Shown: in pieces, positions 1 to 7,214 of the stretch
How the letters are laid out: every line of letters begins with the position of its first letter
Position numbering within the stretch: position 1 is the stretch's first letter
Program-made: the position numbers and the translations under genes
NCBI GenBank assembly: GCA_015661745.1
Contig: DQVL01000117.1
Location: forward strand, 1-11,856
Direction of reading: 5' to 3'
Origin: Thermoprotei archaeon
GTDB taxonomy: Archaea > Thermoproteota > Nitrososphaeria > Geothermarchaeales > JDFR-13
Length of the DNA stretch: 11,856 bases
Notes under the pieces: generated by a model
Seen by the model: only the letters and a program-made list of their open reading frames with translations
Database searches by the model: none
What the model was told of the DNA's origin: nothing

Positions 1-1071
1 AAAAAGTATGAATTTACTTTAATCGATGCTCCAGGGCATAGAGACTTTATTAAAAATATGATAACAGGAGCTAGTGAGGCTGACGCTGCTATTTTAGTTG
101 TTTCGGCAAGACCAGGTGAATTCGAAGCTGGAGTATCTCCAGGGGGCCAAACTAGGGAACATGCAAGCCTAGCTAAGATATTAGGTATTGATCAACTGGT
201 TGTCGCTATAAATAAGATGGATGATTCGGGAGTAAACTGGAGTAAAGAGCGTTATGAGGAGGTGAAGAATGAAGTTGCTAGACTTCTTAAAACATTAGGA
301 TATAAAGTCGATAAAATTAGATTTATACCTGTATCCGCCTGGACAGGAGATAATGTAGTGAATAGATCTGATAAGATGCCTTGGTATGAAGGGCCTATCC
401 TTATTGAAGCTCTTGATGAATTTGATGTTCCTCCAAAGCCGATTGATAAACCACTCAGACTACCTATTCAAGATGTTTACTCAATCACTGGTGTAGGTAC
501 AGTACCAGTAGGAAGGATAGAGACAGGAAGAATTAAAGTTGGAGATAAGGTTGTATTCATGCCAGTTGGTTTAGCTGGAGACGTTAAATCTATTGAGATG
601 CACCACCAGCCAATGCAGGAGGCTGTTGCTGGTGACAATATAGGATTTAATGTAAAGGGTGTTTCGAAGAAGGATATTAGGAGGGGAGACGTAGTTGGTC
701 ACACTACTGATCCACCTACCGTTGTTGATGAATTTATAGCCCAGATATTCGTGATCTATCACCCAACAGCTATAGGGGTTGGTTATACCCCGGTGATGCA
801 TGTACATACAGCTCAGGTGGCTGTAACATTTTTGGAGCTCCTTAAGAAGCTTGATAGAAGGACTGGTCAGGTCATAGAGGATAATCCCAGTTTCTTAAAG
901 ACTGGTGATGTTGCAATAGTAAAGCTAAAACCTATTAGACCAGTCTCTCTAGAAGAGTTCAGTAGGTTCCCAGAGATTGGTAGGTTTGCTATTAGGGATA
1001 TGGGGCAGACTGTGGCTGCGGGGGTTGTTAAGGAAATAACTAAAGAAGCAGAAGTAAAGATAAAGGGATAA
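1..1071 (+). CDS. tuf: Translation elongation factor 1-alpha (aEF1A), 5'-truncated by the window edge
   Basis: This GTPase delivers aminoacyl-tRNA to the ribosomal A site. The open frame starts at the first base and gives 356 residues. About 80 N-terminal residues, including the P-loop (GHVDHGKST), lie outside the window, judging from the usual archaeal length of about 435. Visible G-domain motifs are DAPGHRDFIKNM (G3, fragment residues 10-21), GGQTREHASLAKILGI, NKMD (G4, 71-74) and SAW (G5, 112-114). The two beta-barrel domains follow and the protein ends in a Lys-rich tail. The neighbouring uS10 gene 31 bases downstream is the classic archaeal EF-1alpha/rpsJ pairing. The identification is certain; only the start is missing. 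Confidence 0.98.
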   Translation, partial: KKYEFTLIDAPGHRDFIKNMITGASEADAAILVVSARPGEFEAGVSPGGQTREHASLAKILGIDQLVVAINKMDDSGVNWSKERYEEVKNEVARLLKTLGYKVDKIRFIPVSAWTGDNVVNRSDKMPWYEGPILIEALDEFDVPPKPIDKPLRLPIQDVYSITGVGTVPVGRIETGRIKVGDKVVFMPVGLAGDVKSIEMHHQPMQEAVAGDNIGFNVKGVSKKDIRRGDVVGHTTDPPTVVDEFIAQIFVIYHPTAIGVGYTPVMHVHTAQVAVTFLELLKKLDRRTGQVIEDNPSFLKTGDVAIVKLKPIRPVSLEEFSRFPEIGRFAIRDMGQTVAAGVVKEITKEAEVKIKG

Positions 1072-1078
1072 ATAAATA

Positions 1079-1091
1079 CTTTTTTATTTTT
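1079..1091 (+). terminator. T-rich tract between EF-1alpha and uS10
   Basis: A run of T broken by a single A follows the EF-1alpha stop codon. Archaeal RNA polymerase terminates at such U-rich tracts without a hairpin, so this may partly terminate the EF-1alpha transcript or reset expression before rpsJ. The two genes may equally be co-transcribed; the sequence does not decide this. Confidence 0.35.
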
Positions 1092-1102
1092 ATGGTGCCT
1101 CT

Positions 1103-1417
1103 ATGATAAAAGGGTATAAAACTAGAATTATTGTAATGGGAACAGATCATAGGGTCTTAGATGAATTTATGACGCATGTGAAGGAAATTGCTGAGAAAAC
1201 CGGTGCAAAATATTCTGGTCCAGTATACCTTCCAACCAAGAGACTTGTAATCCCTACCAGGAAGAGCCCATGTGGACAAGGTTCAGAGACATGGGATAAA
1301 TTTGAACTTAGAATACACAAGAGATTAATCGATGTAGAGCAGAATGAGAATACGATGAAACACTTAATTCGTTTGAAGGTTCCTGATGACGTATATATAG
1401 AGGTAAGATTAACATAG
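1103..1417 (+). CDS. rpsJ: Small ribosomal subunit protein uS10 (S10)
   Basis: Ribosomal protein of the 30S head, 104 residues, the normal archaeal length. The family signature is clear: KYSGPVYLPTKRLVIPTRKS, then PCGQGSETWDKFELRIHKR, and near the end the VPDDVYIEVRLT segment. The ATG at 1103 is preceded by GGTG at 1094-1097, a short match to the archaeal anti-Shine-Dalgarno. An upstream GTG in the same frame is cut off by an in-frame stop, so the start is secure. It follows EF-1alpha on the same strand, the usual archaeal arrangement. Confidence 0.98.
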   Translation: MIKGYKTRIIVMGTDHRVLDEFMTHVKEIAEKTGAKYSGPVYLPTKRLVIPTRKSPCGQGSETWDKFELRIHKRLIDVEQNENTMKHLIRLKVPDDVYIEVRLT

Positions 1418-1444
1418 AATATTGATTTTTACCTATTTTTACTT
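1418..1444 (+). terminator. T-rich terminator region after uS10
   Basis: Two T-runs (TTTTT followed shortly by another TTTTT) lie directly after the uS10 stop, in the 65-base gap between convergent genes. This matches U-tract termination in archaea. No stable hairpin is evident. Confidence 0.4.
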
Positions 1445-1482
1445 AGTAAATTAAAGTATTAATTTAATCACAAATCTTTAAG

Positions 1483-1911
1483 CTATATATCAAGAACGAA
1501 ACTTAAAATATATTTACTATCCTCCTTTTTAATCTCCATCTCGTGGTATGTTGCTGCCTTCACATGAATCTTAGGTTTATGTTTCTTTAGATCAAGATGT
1601 TCTCCCCATAGCTCTCCTTCCAACATAAAAGCACCATCCTTCTTATTGATAGTAACTTTAAATTTAGAGAAGACCTTTGATTCAGCATCTATTAGAACAA
1701 TTAACTCTTCGATGAAGTTATACAAGAGTTCATATATATCTGTACCTCTAACCACTACTCTAATCTTCTCCTTTGGCTCAACCGTTTCTATATCAACTGC
1801 GGTGTCAATAAGGGCATATGCGGCCTTTTCGAAGATCTCCTCTAATGTTTCACCCTCTACCATTAGTTTTATATCGGCTGTATGTGGAAGAGTTTCATAT
1901 ACTTTATTCAT
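1483..1911 (-). CDS. Archease (RtcB RNA ligase activator)
   Basis: Archease helps the tRNA ligase RtcB to be guanylylated and so supports joining of tRNA exons after intron removal. The 142-residue product has the family length and landmarks: PHTADI near the N terminus (residues 9-14), a LLYNFIEELI helix (62-71), a KAATYHEM segment (118-125), and a C-terminal Asp-Ile pair at 141-142. These acidic residues form the metal site in studied archeases. The ATG at 1911 is preceded by GGTGATT (1914-1920, minus strand), a strong ribosome binding site. The gene lies 57 bases after the HTH_10 regulator on the same strand and could be co-transcribed. Its role is apt here because a tRNA with two introns lies in the same window, though rtcB and the splicing endonuclease do not. 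Confidence 0.95.
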   Translation of the reverse strand: MNKVYETLPHTADIKLMVEGETLEEIFEKAAYALIDTAVDIETVEPKEKIRVVVRGTDIYELLYNFIEELIVLIDAESKVFSKFKVTINKKDGAFMLEGELWGEHLDLKKHKPKIHVKAATYHEMEIKKEDSKYILSFVLDI

Positions 1912-1968
1912 CCAATCACCACAATAATATTATACTTTTTGATATTCATTGTCAATTATAAAGACTAT

Positions 1969-2634
1969 CTATATATTCTTCACATACTTACCTATAATTT
2001 TTCGTTCAGCCCTCTTCAAAATCTCATGTAAAGTAGCTGGAGTTATATCAAGCATATCAGACATCTCCTTTATAGTAATTTTCTTTGGAATCTCATAATA
2101 CCCCAGTAACCATGCCATTCTAATTACCCTATCTTGCAATATTGTAGGTTCCTCGTCACCCTTTATCCGTGTAATATTGAGTACCTCAATATCCTTATTT
2201 TTCTTAACAATCTTATTCATCACCTTCTCTATCTGGCTCCTCCTCCTTGCCCTTATTTTAATATATAGACGACCATTTGAGGCGGCGGTCTCTTTAGTGT
2301 AATATATTACAGTCCTTTCTAATAATTGATATACTGGACATTTTCTTAGCCTGACTAAAATGTGAATCTCTCCCTTTCCAATATTTATAATCCTTAGATC
2401 TTCTATTTGTTCATTTACTCTTATATAAGATATGATTTTGTCGTATATCTCAGGATTATCAAAATCTTTGAGTAGATAGAGGATGACCTCTTCCCACATA
2501 TACTCTCTATCTTTATCATCGTTATACATTTTCAATACTTCAGCAATAAGGGAATATTCTTTACAGACCTTGCTTAACCAACAGTGTTCAATCTTCATCG
2601 AGACTTTATACAGGTTCCTTGATAATTTTCCCAT
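1969..2634 (-). CDS. HTH_10 (bacterio-opsin activator-like) transcription regulator
   Basis: Probable DNA-binding regulator, divergent from the oxidase operon. Taking the ATG at 2634, it has 221 residues. Residues about 166-213 match the HTH_10 pattern: LQDRVIRMAWLLGYYEIPKK, then a helix-turn-helix (ITIKEMSDMLDITPATLHE) and an ILKRAERKI helix. The N-terminal part is an alpha/beta domain without a known catalytic motif, but it has clustered His17, Cys18 and Cys24, plus Cys99, which could bind a metal or sense redox state; this is inference. The start is uncertain. A GTG at 2658 adds eight residues, and an ATG at 2598 would begin just before the conserved HCW segment. None has a clear Shine-Dalgarno. 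A TATA-like element at 2672-2679 favours 2634, while another at about 2690-2700 would allow 2658. Control of the adjacent oxidase genes is plausible from position only. Confidence 0.85.
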   Translation of the reverse strand: MGKLSRNLYKVSMKIEHCWLSKVCKEYSLIAEVLKMYNDDKDREYMWEEVILYLLKDFDNPEIYDKIISYIRVNEQIEDLRIINIGKGEIHILVRLRKCPVYQLLERTVIYYTKETAASNGRLYIKIRARRRSQIEKVMNKIVKKNKDIEVLNITRIKGDEEPTILQDRVIRMAWLLGYYEIPKKITIKEMSDMLDITPATLHEILKRAERKIIGKYVKNI

Positions 2635-2671
2635 ATTTAGTTGAATATTTGTAGTCACTAATATTTTACTC

Positions 2672-2679
2672 TATTTATA
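2672..2679 (-). promoter_or_regulatory. Candidate TATA box for the HTH_10 regulator
   Basis: Read on the minus strand this is TATAAATA, a good archaeal box A. Transcription would be expected about 26 bases downstream, near 2646-2650, just ahead of the ATG at 2634. A second AT-rich element at about 2690-2700 is an alternative. Confidence 0.45.
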
Positions 2680-2706
2680 TAGACAGTGGATATTATATAT
2701 TATTCA

Positions 2707-2724
2707 ACCCAGATATATATGGGT
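2707..2724. promoter_or_regulatory. 18-bp dyad (candidate operator) in the regulator/oxidase control region
   Basis: ACCCAgATATATaTGGGT is symmetrical apart from one mismatched pair. GC-rich half-site tips stand out in very AT-rich surroundings. It lies directly upstream of the TATA-like element of the oxidase operon and between the outward-facing promoters, where a repressor or activator could affect both. The cognate protein is unknown; the adjacent HTH_10 regulator is the obvious candidate. Confidence 0.5.
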
Positions 2725-2732
2725 CTTATATT
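2725..2732 (+). promoter_or_regulatory. Candidate TATA box of the oxidase operon
   Basis: CTTATATT followed by a T-run suits an archaeal box A. It predicts a start near 2755 and a leader of about 36 bases before the subunit II ATG. Another AT-rich element at about 2755-2762 is an alternative that would give a nearly leaderless message. Confidence 0.4.
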
Positions 2733-2790
2733 TTTTAAGCTAAAGAAATGAAGACTATAATTAAAGTAGGTTTTATTGAGGTTATCGGTT

Positions 2791-3405
2791 ATGTTATTCA
2801 AAACGATTCTTGAGATTCCAGGGGAGCCAGCCTTCACATGGTATTCATTATTTCAGCTATATTTTTCATTGGGATTTGCCATTGGAGTAGTGGTATTGGG
2901 GCTTATGTTTTACTTTATATATAGATATAGAGAAGATCGGTCTACAGAATCAGAGGATATAAAACCGGGTAGAATCCCCACTGAACGAGGTAACCTTAAA
3001 GTAATACTAGGCTTTCTGGGGATTACGGCTATAGTGCTTTATAGCCTGACCATATATTCCATTCCTCTAACTTCTTATATCGAAGATGTTCCTGAGGGAG
3101 ACGATGTAATTGTTATAGATGTTATTGGTTTTCAATGGGGTTGGAGATTTATATACCCGAATGGAACAGAATCTGTTGGTGAGGTAAAGGTTCCCGTTGG
3201 TAAGACCGTTGTATTTCGAGTTACTAGCCTTGATATCCTACATAACTTTAAGATTAGGGATTTCAGAACCGGTGTTGACGCAGTCCCTGGTGCATATACC
3301 TATATTTGGATCTCCCCCCATGAACCAGGTGAATATATTATCCAATGTTATGAATTATGTGGTGTTGGTCATGCGAATATGGTGGCTAAATTAATTGTGG
3401 GGTGA
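2791..3405 (+). CDS. coxB: Cytochrome c oxidase-type subunit II (CuA protein)
   Basis: This subunit receives electrons at a binuclear CuA centre and passes them to subunit I, at the outer membrane face. The product is 204 residues. Two membrane helices (about 20-44 and 70-90) precede a cupredoxin domain containing GFQWGWRF (113-120). All CuA ligands are visible: His151 in LDILHNF, then Cys186, Glu188, Cys190, His194 and Met197 in CYELCGVGHANM. No cytochrome c domain is fused. The ATG at 2791 was chosen because GAGGTTATC (2778-2786), close to GAGGTGATC, lies just upstream; a TTG at 2776 would add five residues and swallow that site. The stop codon lies inside the ribosome binding site of the next gene, so translation is probably coupled. 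Confidence 0.96.
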   Translation: MLFKTILEIPGEPAFTWYSLFQLYFSLGFAIGVVVLGLMFYFIYRYREDRSTESEDIKPGRIPTERGNLKVILGFLGITAIVLYSLTIYSIPLTSYIEDVPEGDDVIVIDVIGFQWGWRFIYPNGTESVGEVKVPVGKTVVFRVTSLDILHNFKIRDFRTGVDAVPGAYTYIWISPHEPGEYIIQCYELCGVGHANMVAKLIVG

Positions 3406-3409
3406 TTAT

Positions 3410-5752
3410 ATGGTTGAGAAGCCGGATTATTACTCGATTAAACATTGGTTGACTACCACGAATCACAAAGATATAGGGATCCTATATTTGTTTACATCAC
3501 TATATTTCCTAATGGTTGGAGGGTCGCTAGCACTACTATTTAGGCTTCAGCTCGCATTTCCATGGCTAAATATATTGGATGCATCCGCATATAACCAGGC
3601 TGTAACGATGCATGGACTTATCATGGTTCTATGGGCAGTCTCTCCACTAGCCTTTGCATTTGCGAACTATCTAGTTCCACTGCAGATAGGTGCCAGAGAT
3701 CTAGCTTTTCCAAGATTGAATGCATTGAGCTATTGGCTATATCTCTTTAGTGGATTGTTGGCTGCAGTGACATTCTTTATTCCAGGTGGGGCTCCAGATG
3801 TTGGATGGACATACTATGCACCATTGTCTACAGCAAGATTCTCTCCACAGCCTGGAGTAACACTTGCTGGTTTAGCCCTTGTAATGCTTATTGCCTCTGT
3901 AACGGTTAGTACAATAAACTTTATAGTTACTGTTGCTACTATGAGGGCACCAGGTCTTGGATGGAGTAAGATACCTATGTTTACCTGGTCAATTCTCTTT
4001 ACGGTATTGCTAATGTTATTTGCATTCAGCCCCTTGGCAGCAGGCGTCCTACTGCTGGCTGTTGATAGAGTGTTTGGGACAGCATTTTATACGTCACCAG
4101 AGGGTGGGACTTTCCTATGGGGGCATCTATTTTGGTTCTTTGGCCATCCAGAAGTATATATCGTTTTAATGCCTGCATTAGGGATTATAGGTGATGTCAT
4201 TGAAACGTTTACAAGGAAGCCTCTCTTCGGCAGGAAATATATACTTCTTAGTATGGCTGCAGCGTCCTTTATTAGCTTCATAGTTTATGTACACCATATG
4301 TTTAATACTGGTATGCACCCAATTGTTAGAGAGGTTATGAGTCTAACAACTGAGTCGATCTCAGTCCCCTTCGGCATTATAATGTTATCATTTATATTTT
4401 CATTGTACAAGGCTAAGATAAAGGTTACAACCCCATTCTTATTCGCTATTGGATCGATATTTCTATTTATAATTGGAGGGATAACAGGCGTCTTCAACTC
4501 ATCAATACCACTAAACCACCTTATTAGGGGAACGTATTGGGTTGTAGCTCACCTCCACTACGCAATGGTTGGTGCAACCCTCTTTGGATTATTGGCCGGC
4601 CTATACTATTGGTATCCTAAGATGACTGGTAGGATGTATAATGAGAGGCTGGGTAAGATACATTTCGCTATAGCGTTTATAGGATTTAACGTGCTATATC
4701 TCCCAATGTTCATTATCTATGATATGCCTAGAAGAGTATATACATACTCGGTCCCCGAGTGGATACCGTTTAACCAGTTGGAAACTTTGGGTGGCTACAT
4801 ATTCGGCATATCATTCCTCTTATTAGTATATAACTTTTATAAGAGTTATAGAGTGGGTGCCCCAGCCGGTAACAATCCATGGGGTGGATGGAGCCTCGAA
4901 TGGCTAACCCAGTCACCACCCCCTCCACACAACTTCGATTTTGAACCAGTAATCACTGGTGATCAAGTAACCTTATATACTAATGGTGGTCAGCCAGAAC
5001 CCCATATAGAGCATATGACCTCTCTCCCCATGTATCTGTCGTTGGGGGTTTTCGTTACATTCCTTGGATTTGTTATCTCTACACCTCTCTTCATCATTGG
5101 CGTTATATTGACTTTAGCTGTTCTGGCTAAGTGGATGTGGAGTGATGTCCTGAATAAGTTTGTCATTCCAGAGCCCGTTAAGAGTGAGAGATGGCCATTT
5201 GAAAATACTAGTAAATTGAAACTGGGTGTATGGATACTAGTAATAACGGAGGCTATGCTCTTTGCAGGCTTAATAGGAGCCTATAGTCTTATAAGAGTCA
5301 ATATGATGGGTGAATGGCCCCCCGGTCCACTGGTTCATGACGTTAGGTTAGGAGGTATAAATACTATAGTTTTACTCACTAGTAGCTTAACTGTGGCTTT
5401 AGCAGTTGCCTACTCTAAGTTTGGGAATGAACGCAACATATTACTCTCCTTACTCGCTTCCTTAGGATTGGCAGGTCTATTTATTGGTATTAAGGCTATA
5501 GAATGGAGTGAGCTATTTGCGGAGGGCTTTACGTTAACCAGCAGTTTAGCAGCATCAACATATTATGTGTTAACTAGTGTACATGCAGCACATGTACTAG
5601 GAGGTATGATTGTAATGTTATATCTTATAACTAAGGTTCTCAAGGGTGGCTATAAATCGGGTGGATATGAGGGTGTGGAGAACTTCGGGATCTACTGGCA
5701 CTTCATAGATATTGTATGGATATTCTTATTCGCACTCTTCTACCTACTATGA
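3410..5752 (+). CDS. coxA: Heme-copper oxidase subunit I+III fusion (SoxM-like, A-type)
   Basis: Catalytic core of a terminal oxidase reducing O2 to water, 780 residues. Residues 1-480 are subunit I: His68 (low-spin heme), HPEVY 246-250 (CuB His and the cross-linked Tyr), HH 295-296 (CuB), and His381 and His383 (heme ligands) in AHLHYAM. About 500-600 is a linker with two helices. About 605-780 is a five-helix subunit III with TEAMLF, EWPPGP, VHAAHVLGG and YWHFIDIVW. D-channel residues are present (Asp97, Asn86, Asn104, Glu248), but the K-channel lysine position is Ile324 and the neighbouring Thr position is Phe321. I+III fusion is known from archaeal SoxM-type oxidases. The ATG at 3410 follows GGGGTGAT (3399-3406), which overlaps the subunit II stop; a TTG at 3395 was rejected. 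Confidence 0.97.
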   Translation: MVEKPDYYSIKHWLTTTNHKDIGILYLFTSLYFLMVGGSLALLFRLQLAFPWLNILDASAYNQAVTMHGLIMVLWAVSPLAFAFANYLVPLQIGARDLAFPRLNALSYWLYLFSGLLAAVTFFIPGGAPDVGWTYYAPLSTARFSPQPGVTLAGLALVMLIASVTVSTINFIVTVATMRAPGLGWSKIPMFTWSILFTVLLMLFAFSPLAAGVLLLAVDRVFGTAFYTSPEGGTFLWGHLFWFFGHPEVYIVLMPALGIIGDVIETFTRKPLFGRKYILLSMAAASFISFIVYVHHMFNTGMHPIVREVMSLTTESISVPFGIIMLSFIFSLYKAKIKVTTPFLFAIGSIFLFIIGGITGVFNSSIPLNHLIRGTYWVVAHLHYAMVGATLFGLLAGLYYWYPKMTGRMYNERLGKIHFAIAFIGFNVLYLPMFIIYDMPRRVYTYSVPEWIPFNQLETLGGYIFGISFLLLVYNFYKSYRVGAPAGNNPWGGWSLEWLTQSPPPPHNFDFEPVITGDQVTLYTNGGQPEPHIEHMTSLPMYLSLGVFVTFLGFVISTPLFIIGVILTLAVLAKWMWSDVLNKFVIPEPVKSERWPFENTSKLKLGVWILVITEAMLFAGLIGAYSLIRVNMMGEWPPGPLVHDVRLGGINTIVLLTSSLTVALAVAYSKFGNERNILLSLLASLGLAGLFIGIKAIEWSELFAEGFTLTSSLAASTYYVLTSVHAAHVLGGMIVMLYLITKVLKGGYKSGGYEGVENFGIYWHFIDIVWIFLFALFYLL

Positions 5753-5762
5753 GGTGTATATT

Positions 5763-6047
5763 GTGGAGGCGGAGAATATTATAAAGATGTATACATTAAT
5801 ATGGGTTTTGCTTGTTGTATTCACTATTGTTGAGGTTATGATGATTGCCATGGCTTTTCCACCAGTCTTTATATTACTGGGTGTAATTGGCTTAGCATCT
5901 TTAAAGGCTGTATTCATCGCTCTGTATTATCAACATCTTAAATATGATGATATAGCTATAAGCTGGTTCTATCTAATGGCTCTCTTCTTCGCCATATTTA
6001 TTGTTATAGTATTTACAGGGGGTAGTGGAGTATGGCCGATTCAATAA
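5763..6047 (+). CDS. Small oxidase subunit IV (COX4_pro-like)
   Basis: A 94-residue protein with three membrane helices (about 10-31, 33-56, 66-86). The order FTIVEV, then LASLKAVFIALYYQHLKYD, matches prokaryotic oxidase subunit IV (CtaF/CyoD group), whose hallmark is a Lys followed by a HLKY/E segment at the end of helix two. Such subunits stabilise the complex and are not catalytic. The start is taken as GTG at 5763 because GAGGTG (5751-5756) lies six bases upstream, overlapping the stop of the I+III gene. An ATG at 5787 would remove the first eight residues and has poorer spacing. The 3' end overlaps the next gene by 16 bases, showing tight operon packing. Confidence 0.85.
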   Translation: MEAENIIKMYTLIWVLLVVFTIVEVMMIAMAFPPVFILLGVIGLASLKAVFIALYYQHLKYDDIAISWFYLMALFFAIFIVIVFTGGSGVWPIQ

Positions 6048-6520
6048 AGAAGGTATTGTTATTGCTTATGGTTGTTGGAATAGTCATTAATATCTCTATA
6101 ATATCATTTCTACTCTTTGATTTACAGCCCAGATTAGGTGGGGCCGCTGCCTTAGAGCCTACTGTTGAGGTAATTTTATATGCCGGTGAATTGGAGGTTG
6201 ATGGTGGATTAGCATATGGATTTGGATTATCTCCAGACGAGATCTCTTCTCCTGGACCTGATCTAGAATTTAAACAAGGTGATGTTGTCCGCTTCATCAT
6301 AAGGAATGTAGGTGAGATCCCACATAACTTCGCTATTGTAAGGGCGGTCGATCCATTAAATCCAGATATCGTTGATGACTACCAAACTCCAAATATTAAT
6401 TCTAATGAGGAAATTGCTATAGTTGTACAGTTTAATCAGGTTGGTGAGCTTCAGTATCAATGTACAGTTCCAGGGCATTCGGATCTAGGTATGTGGGGTA
6501 ATATTACAATCTCTCCATAA
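6032..6520 (+). CDS. Membrane-anchored cupredoxin (blue copper, plastocyanin/sulfocyanin-like)
   Basis: Likely a type 1 copper electron carrier that feeds the oxidase. The 162-residue protein has one N-terminal hydrophobic helix (about 8-29) and no Cys lipobox, so it is probably anchored with the copper domain outside the cell. The copper ligands are clear: His98 in IPHNFAIV and, near the C terminus, Cys144, His149 and Met154 in QCTVPGHSDLGMWG. It is the last gene of the oxidase operon and overlaps subunit IV by 16 bases. No cytochrome c gene is nearby, so this protein is a good candidate to replace cytochrome c, as sulfocyanin does in the SoxM system. It could instead be a structural subunit; electron donation is inferred from family and position. 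Confidence 0.9.
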   Translation: MADSIKKVLLLLMVVGIVINISIISFLLFDLQPRLGGAAALEPTVEVILYAGELEVDGGLAYGFGLSPDEISSPGPDLEFKQGDVVRFIIRNVGEIPHNFAIVRAVDPLNPDIVDDYQTPNINSNEEIAIVVQFNQVGELQYQCTVPGHSDLGMWGNITISP

Positions 6521-6535
6521 CTTTTTTATACAAAT
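6521..6535 (+). promoter_or_regulatory. T-run after the oxidase operon overlapping a candidate TATA box for SCO
   Basis: A T6 tract directly follows the cupredoxin stop and may terminate the operon. It merges into TTTTATAC, which lies about 36 bases before the SCO ATG and predicts a start near 6554. The SCO gene has no obvious ribosome binding site, which fits a short-leader message from its own promoter. Confidence 0.4.
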
Positions 6536-6563
6536 TAAATTAACTCCTCTATAATTTGTTATT

Positions 6564-7214
6564 ATGATGGGTGGAAGTAAGCTCTATATCATTTTGGCTA
6601 TATTATTAATCGTAAGTAGTTTTGGAGTCTTCTACTTATATGGTGGTTTAACACGTTCCATCCCCATGGAATTCCGTGGGAACCGATATATAGATCCGAT
6701 TGAGGCATTAGATTTCCAGTTAATAGATCAGTTTGGTAGACCCTTTAAACTCTCTGATTATAGAGGGAAAGTAATTGCAATAACCTTTATATATACACAT
6801 TGTCCAGATATTTGTCCAGCTATATCAGTTGGTTTCTATCAATTAAATAATCTTTTAAGAGAAAATGGATTGGATGAAGATGTTGTTCTCGTTATGGTTA
6901 CAGTAGACCCCGAGAGGGATAATCCTGATAGACTCAAAATGTGGATGGATTTATATGGGCTCGAGAATGTCTATCTATTAACTGGTGAACTCGATGAAGT
7001 AAGTAAGGTTTGGATGGCATATGGTGTATATGTTGAGAAGGTTGAGGTGGATGACCCAGATCTCGGCTATTTAGTAGCACATACGGGGGTTGTATATTTG
7101 ATAAATAGAGATTTTGAGGTTGAGGTCTTCTTTCTTGGTGCTCCACCACAATGGAGTGCTGAAGACATCTTTAATGATATTATGATATTAGCCGCTAGAG
7201 CCCCCAAATCTTAA
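6564..7214 (+). CDS. sco: SCO1/SenC-family copper chaperone
   Basis: SCO proteins deliver copper to, or reduce the thiols of, the CuA site of oxidase subunit II. The 216-residue protein has one N-terminal membrane helix (about 7-27) and a thioredoxin-like domain. The copper ligands are visible: Cys80 and Cys84 in THCPDICP, and His173 in AHTGVVYLINRD. The family motif VTVDPERD is at 113-120. It follows the oxidase operon after 43 bases on the same strand. Two consecutive ATG codons (6564, 6567) are possible starts; no Shine-Dalgarno is evident. Its last 27 bases overlap the convergent gene on the other strand. Confidence 0.95.
   Translation: MMGGSKLYIILAILLIVSSFGVFYLYGGLTRSIPMEFRGNRYIDPIEALDFQLIDQFGRPFKLSDYRGKVIAITFIYTHCPDICPAISVGFYQLNNLLRENGLDEDVVLVMVTVDPERDNPDRLKMWMDLYGLENVYLLTGELDEVSKVWMAYGVYVEKVEVDDPDLGYLVAHTGVVYLINRDFEVEVFFLGAPPQWSAEDIFNDIMILAARAPKS

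Noticed and set aside
571..807. Antisense open frame inside EF-1alpha
   Set aside because: Low-complexity shadow of a highly conserved gene, with no ribosome binding site or recognisable product.
1646..1927. Ser/Ile-rich open frame opposite archease
   Set aside because: It is the mirror of the archease gene, which has clear family motifs and a strong ribosome binding site.
3395..3409. Upstream TTG start for the subunit I+III fusion
   Set aside because: It would place the GGGGTGAT ribosome binding site inside the gene; ATG at 3410 is at ideal spacing.
4087..4497. Antisense frames within the oxidase subunit I+III gene
   Set aside because: Shadows of a conserved catalytic region; no start signals or family features.
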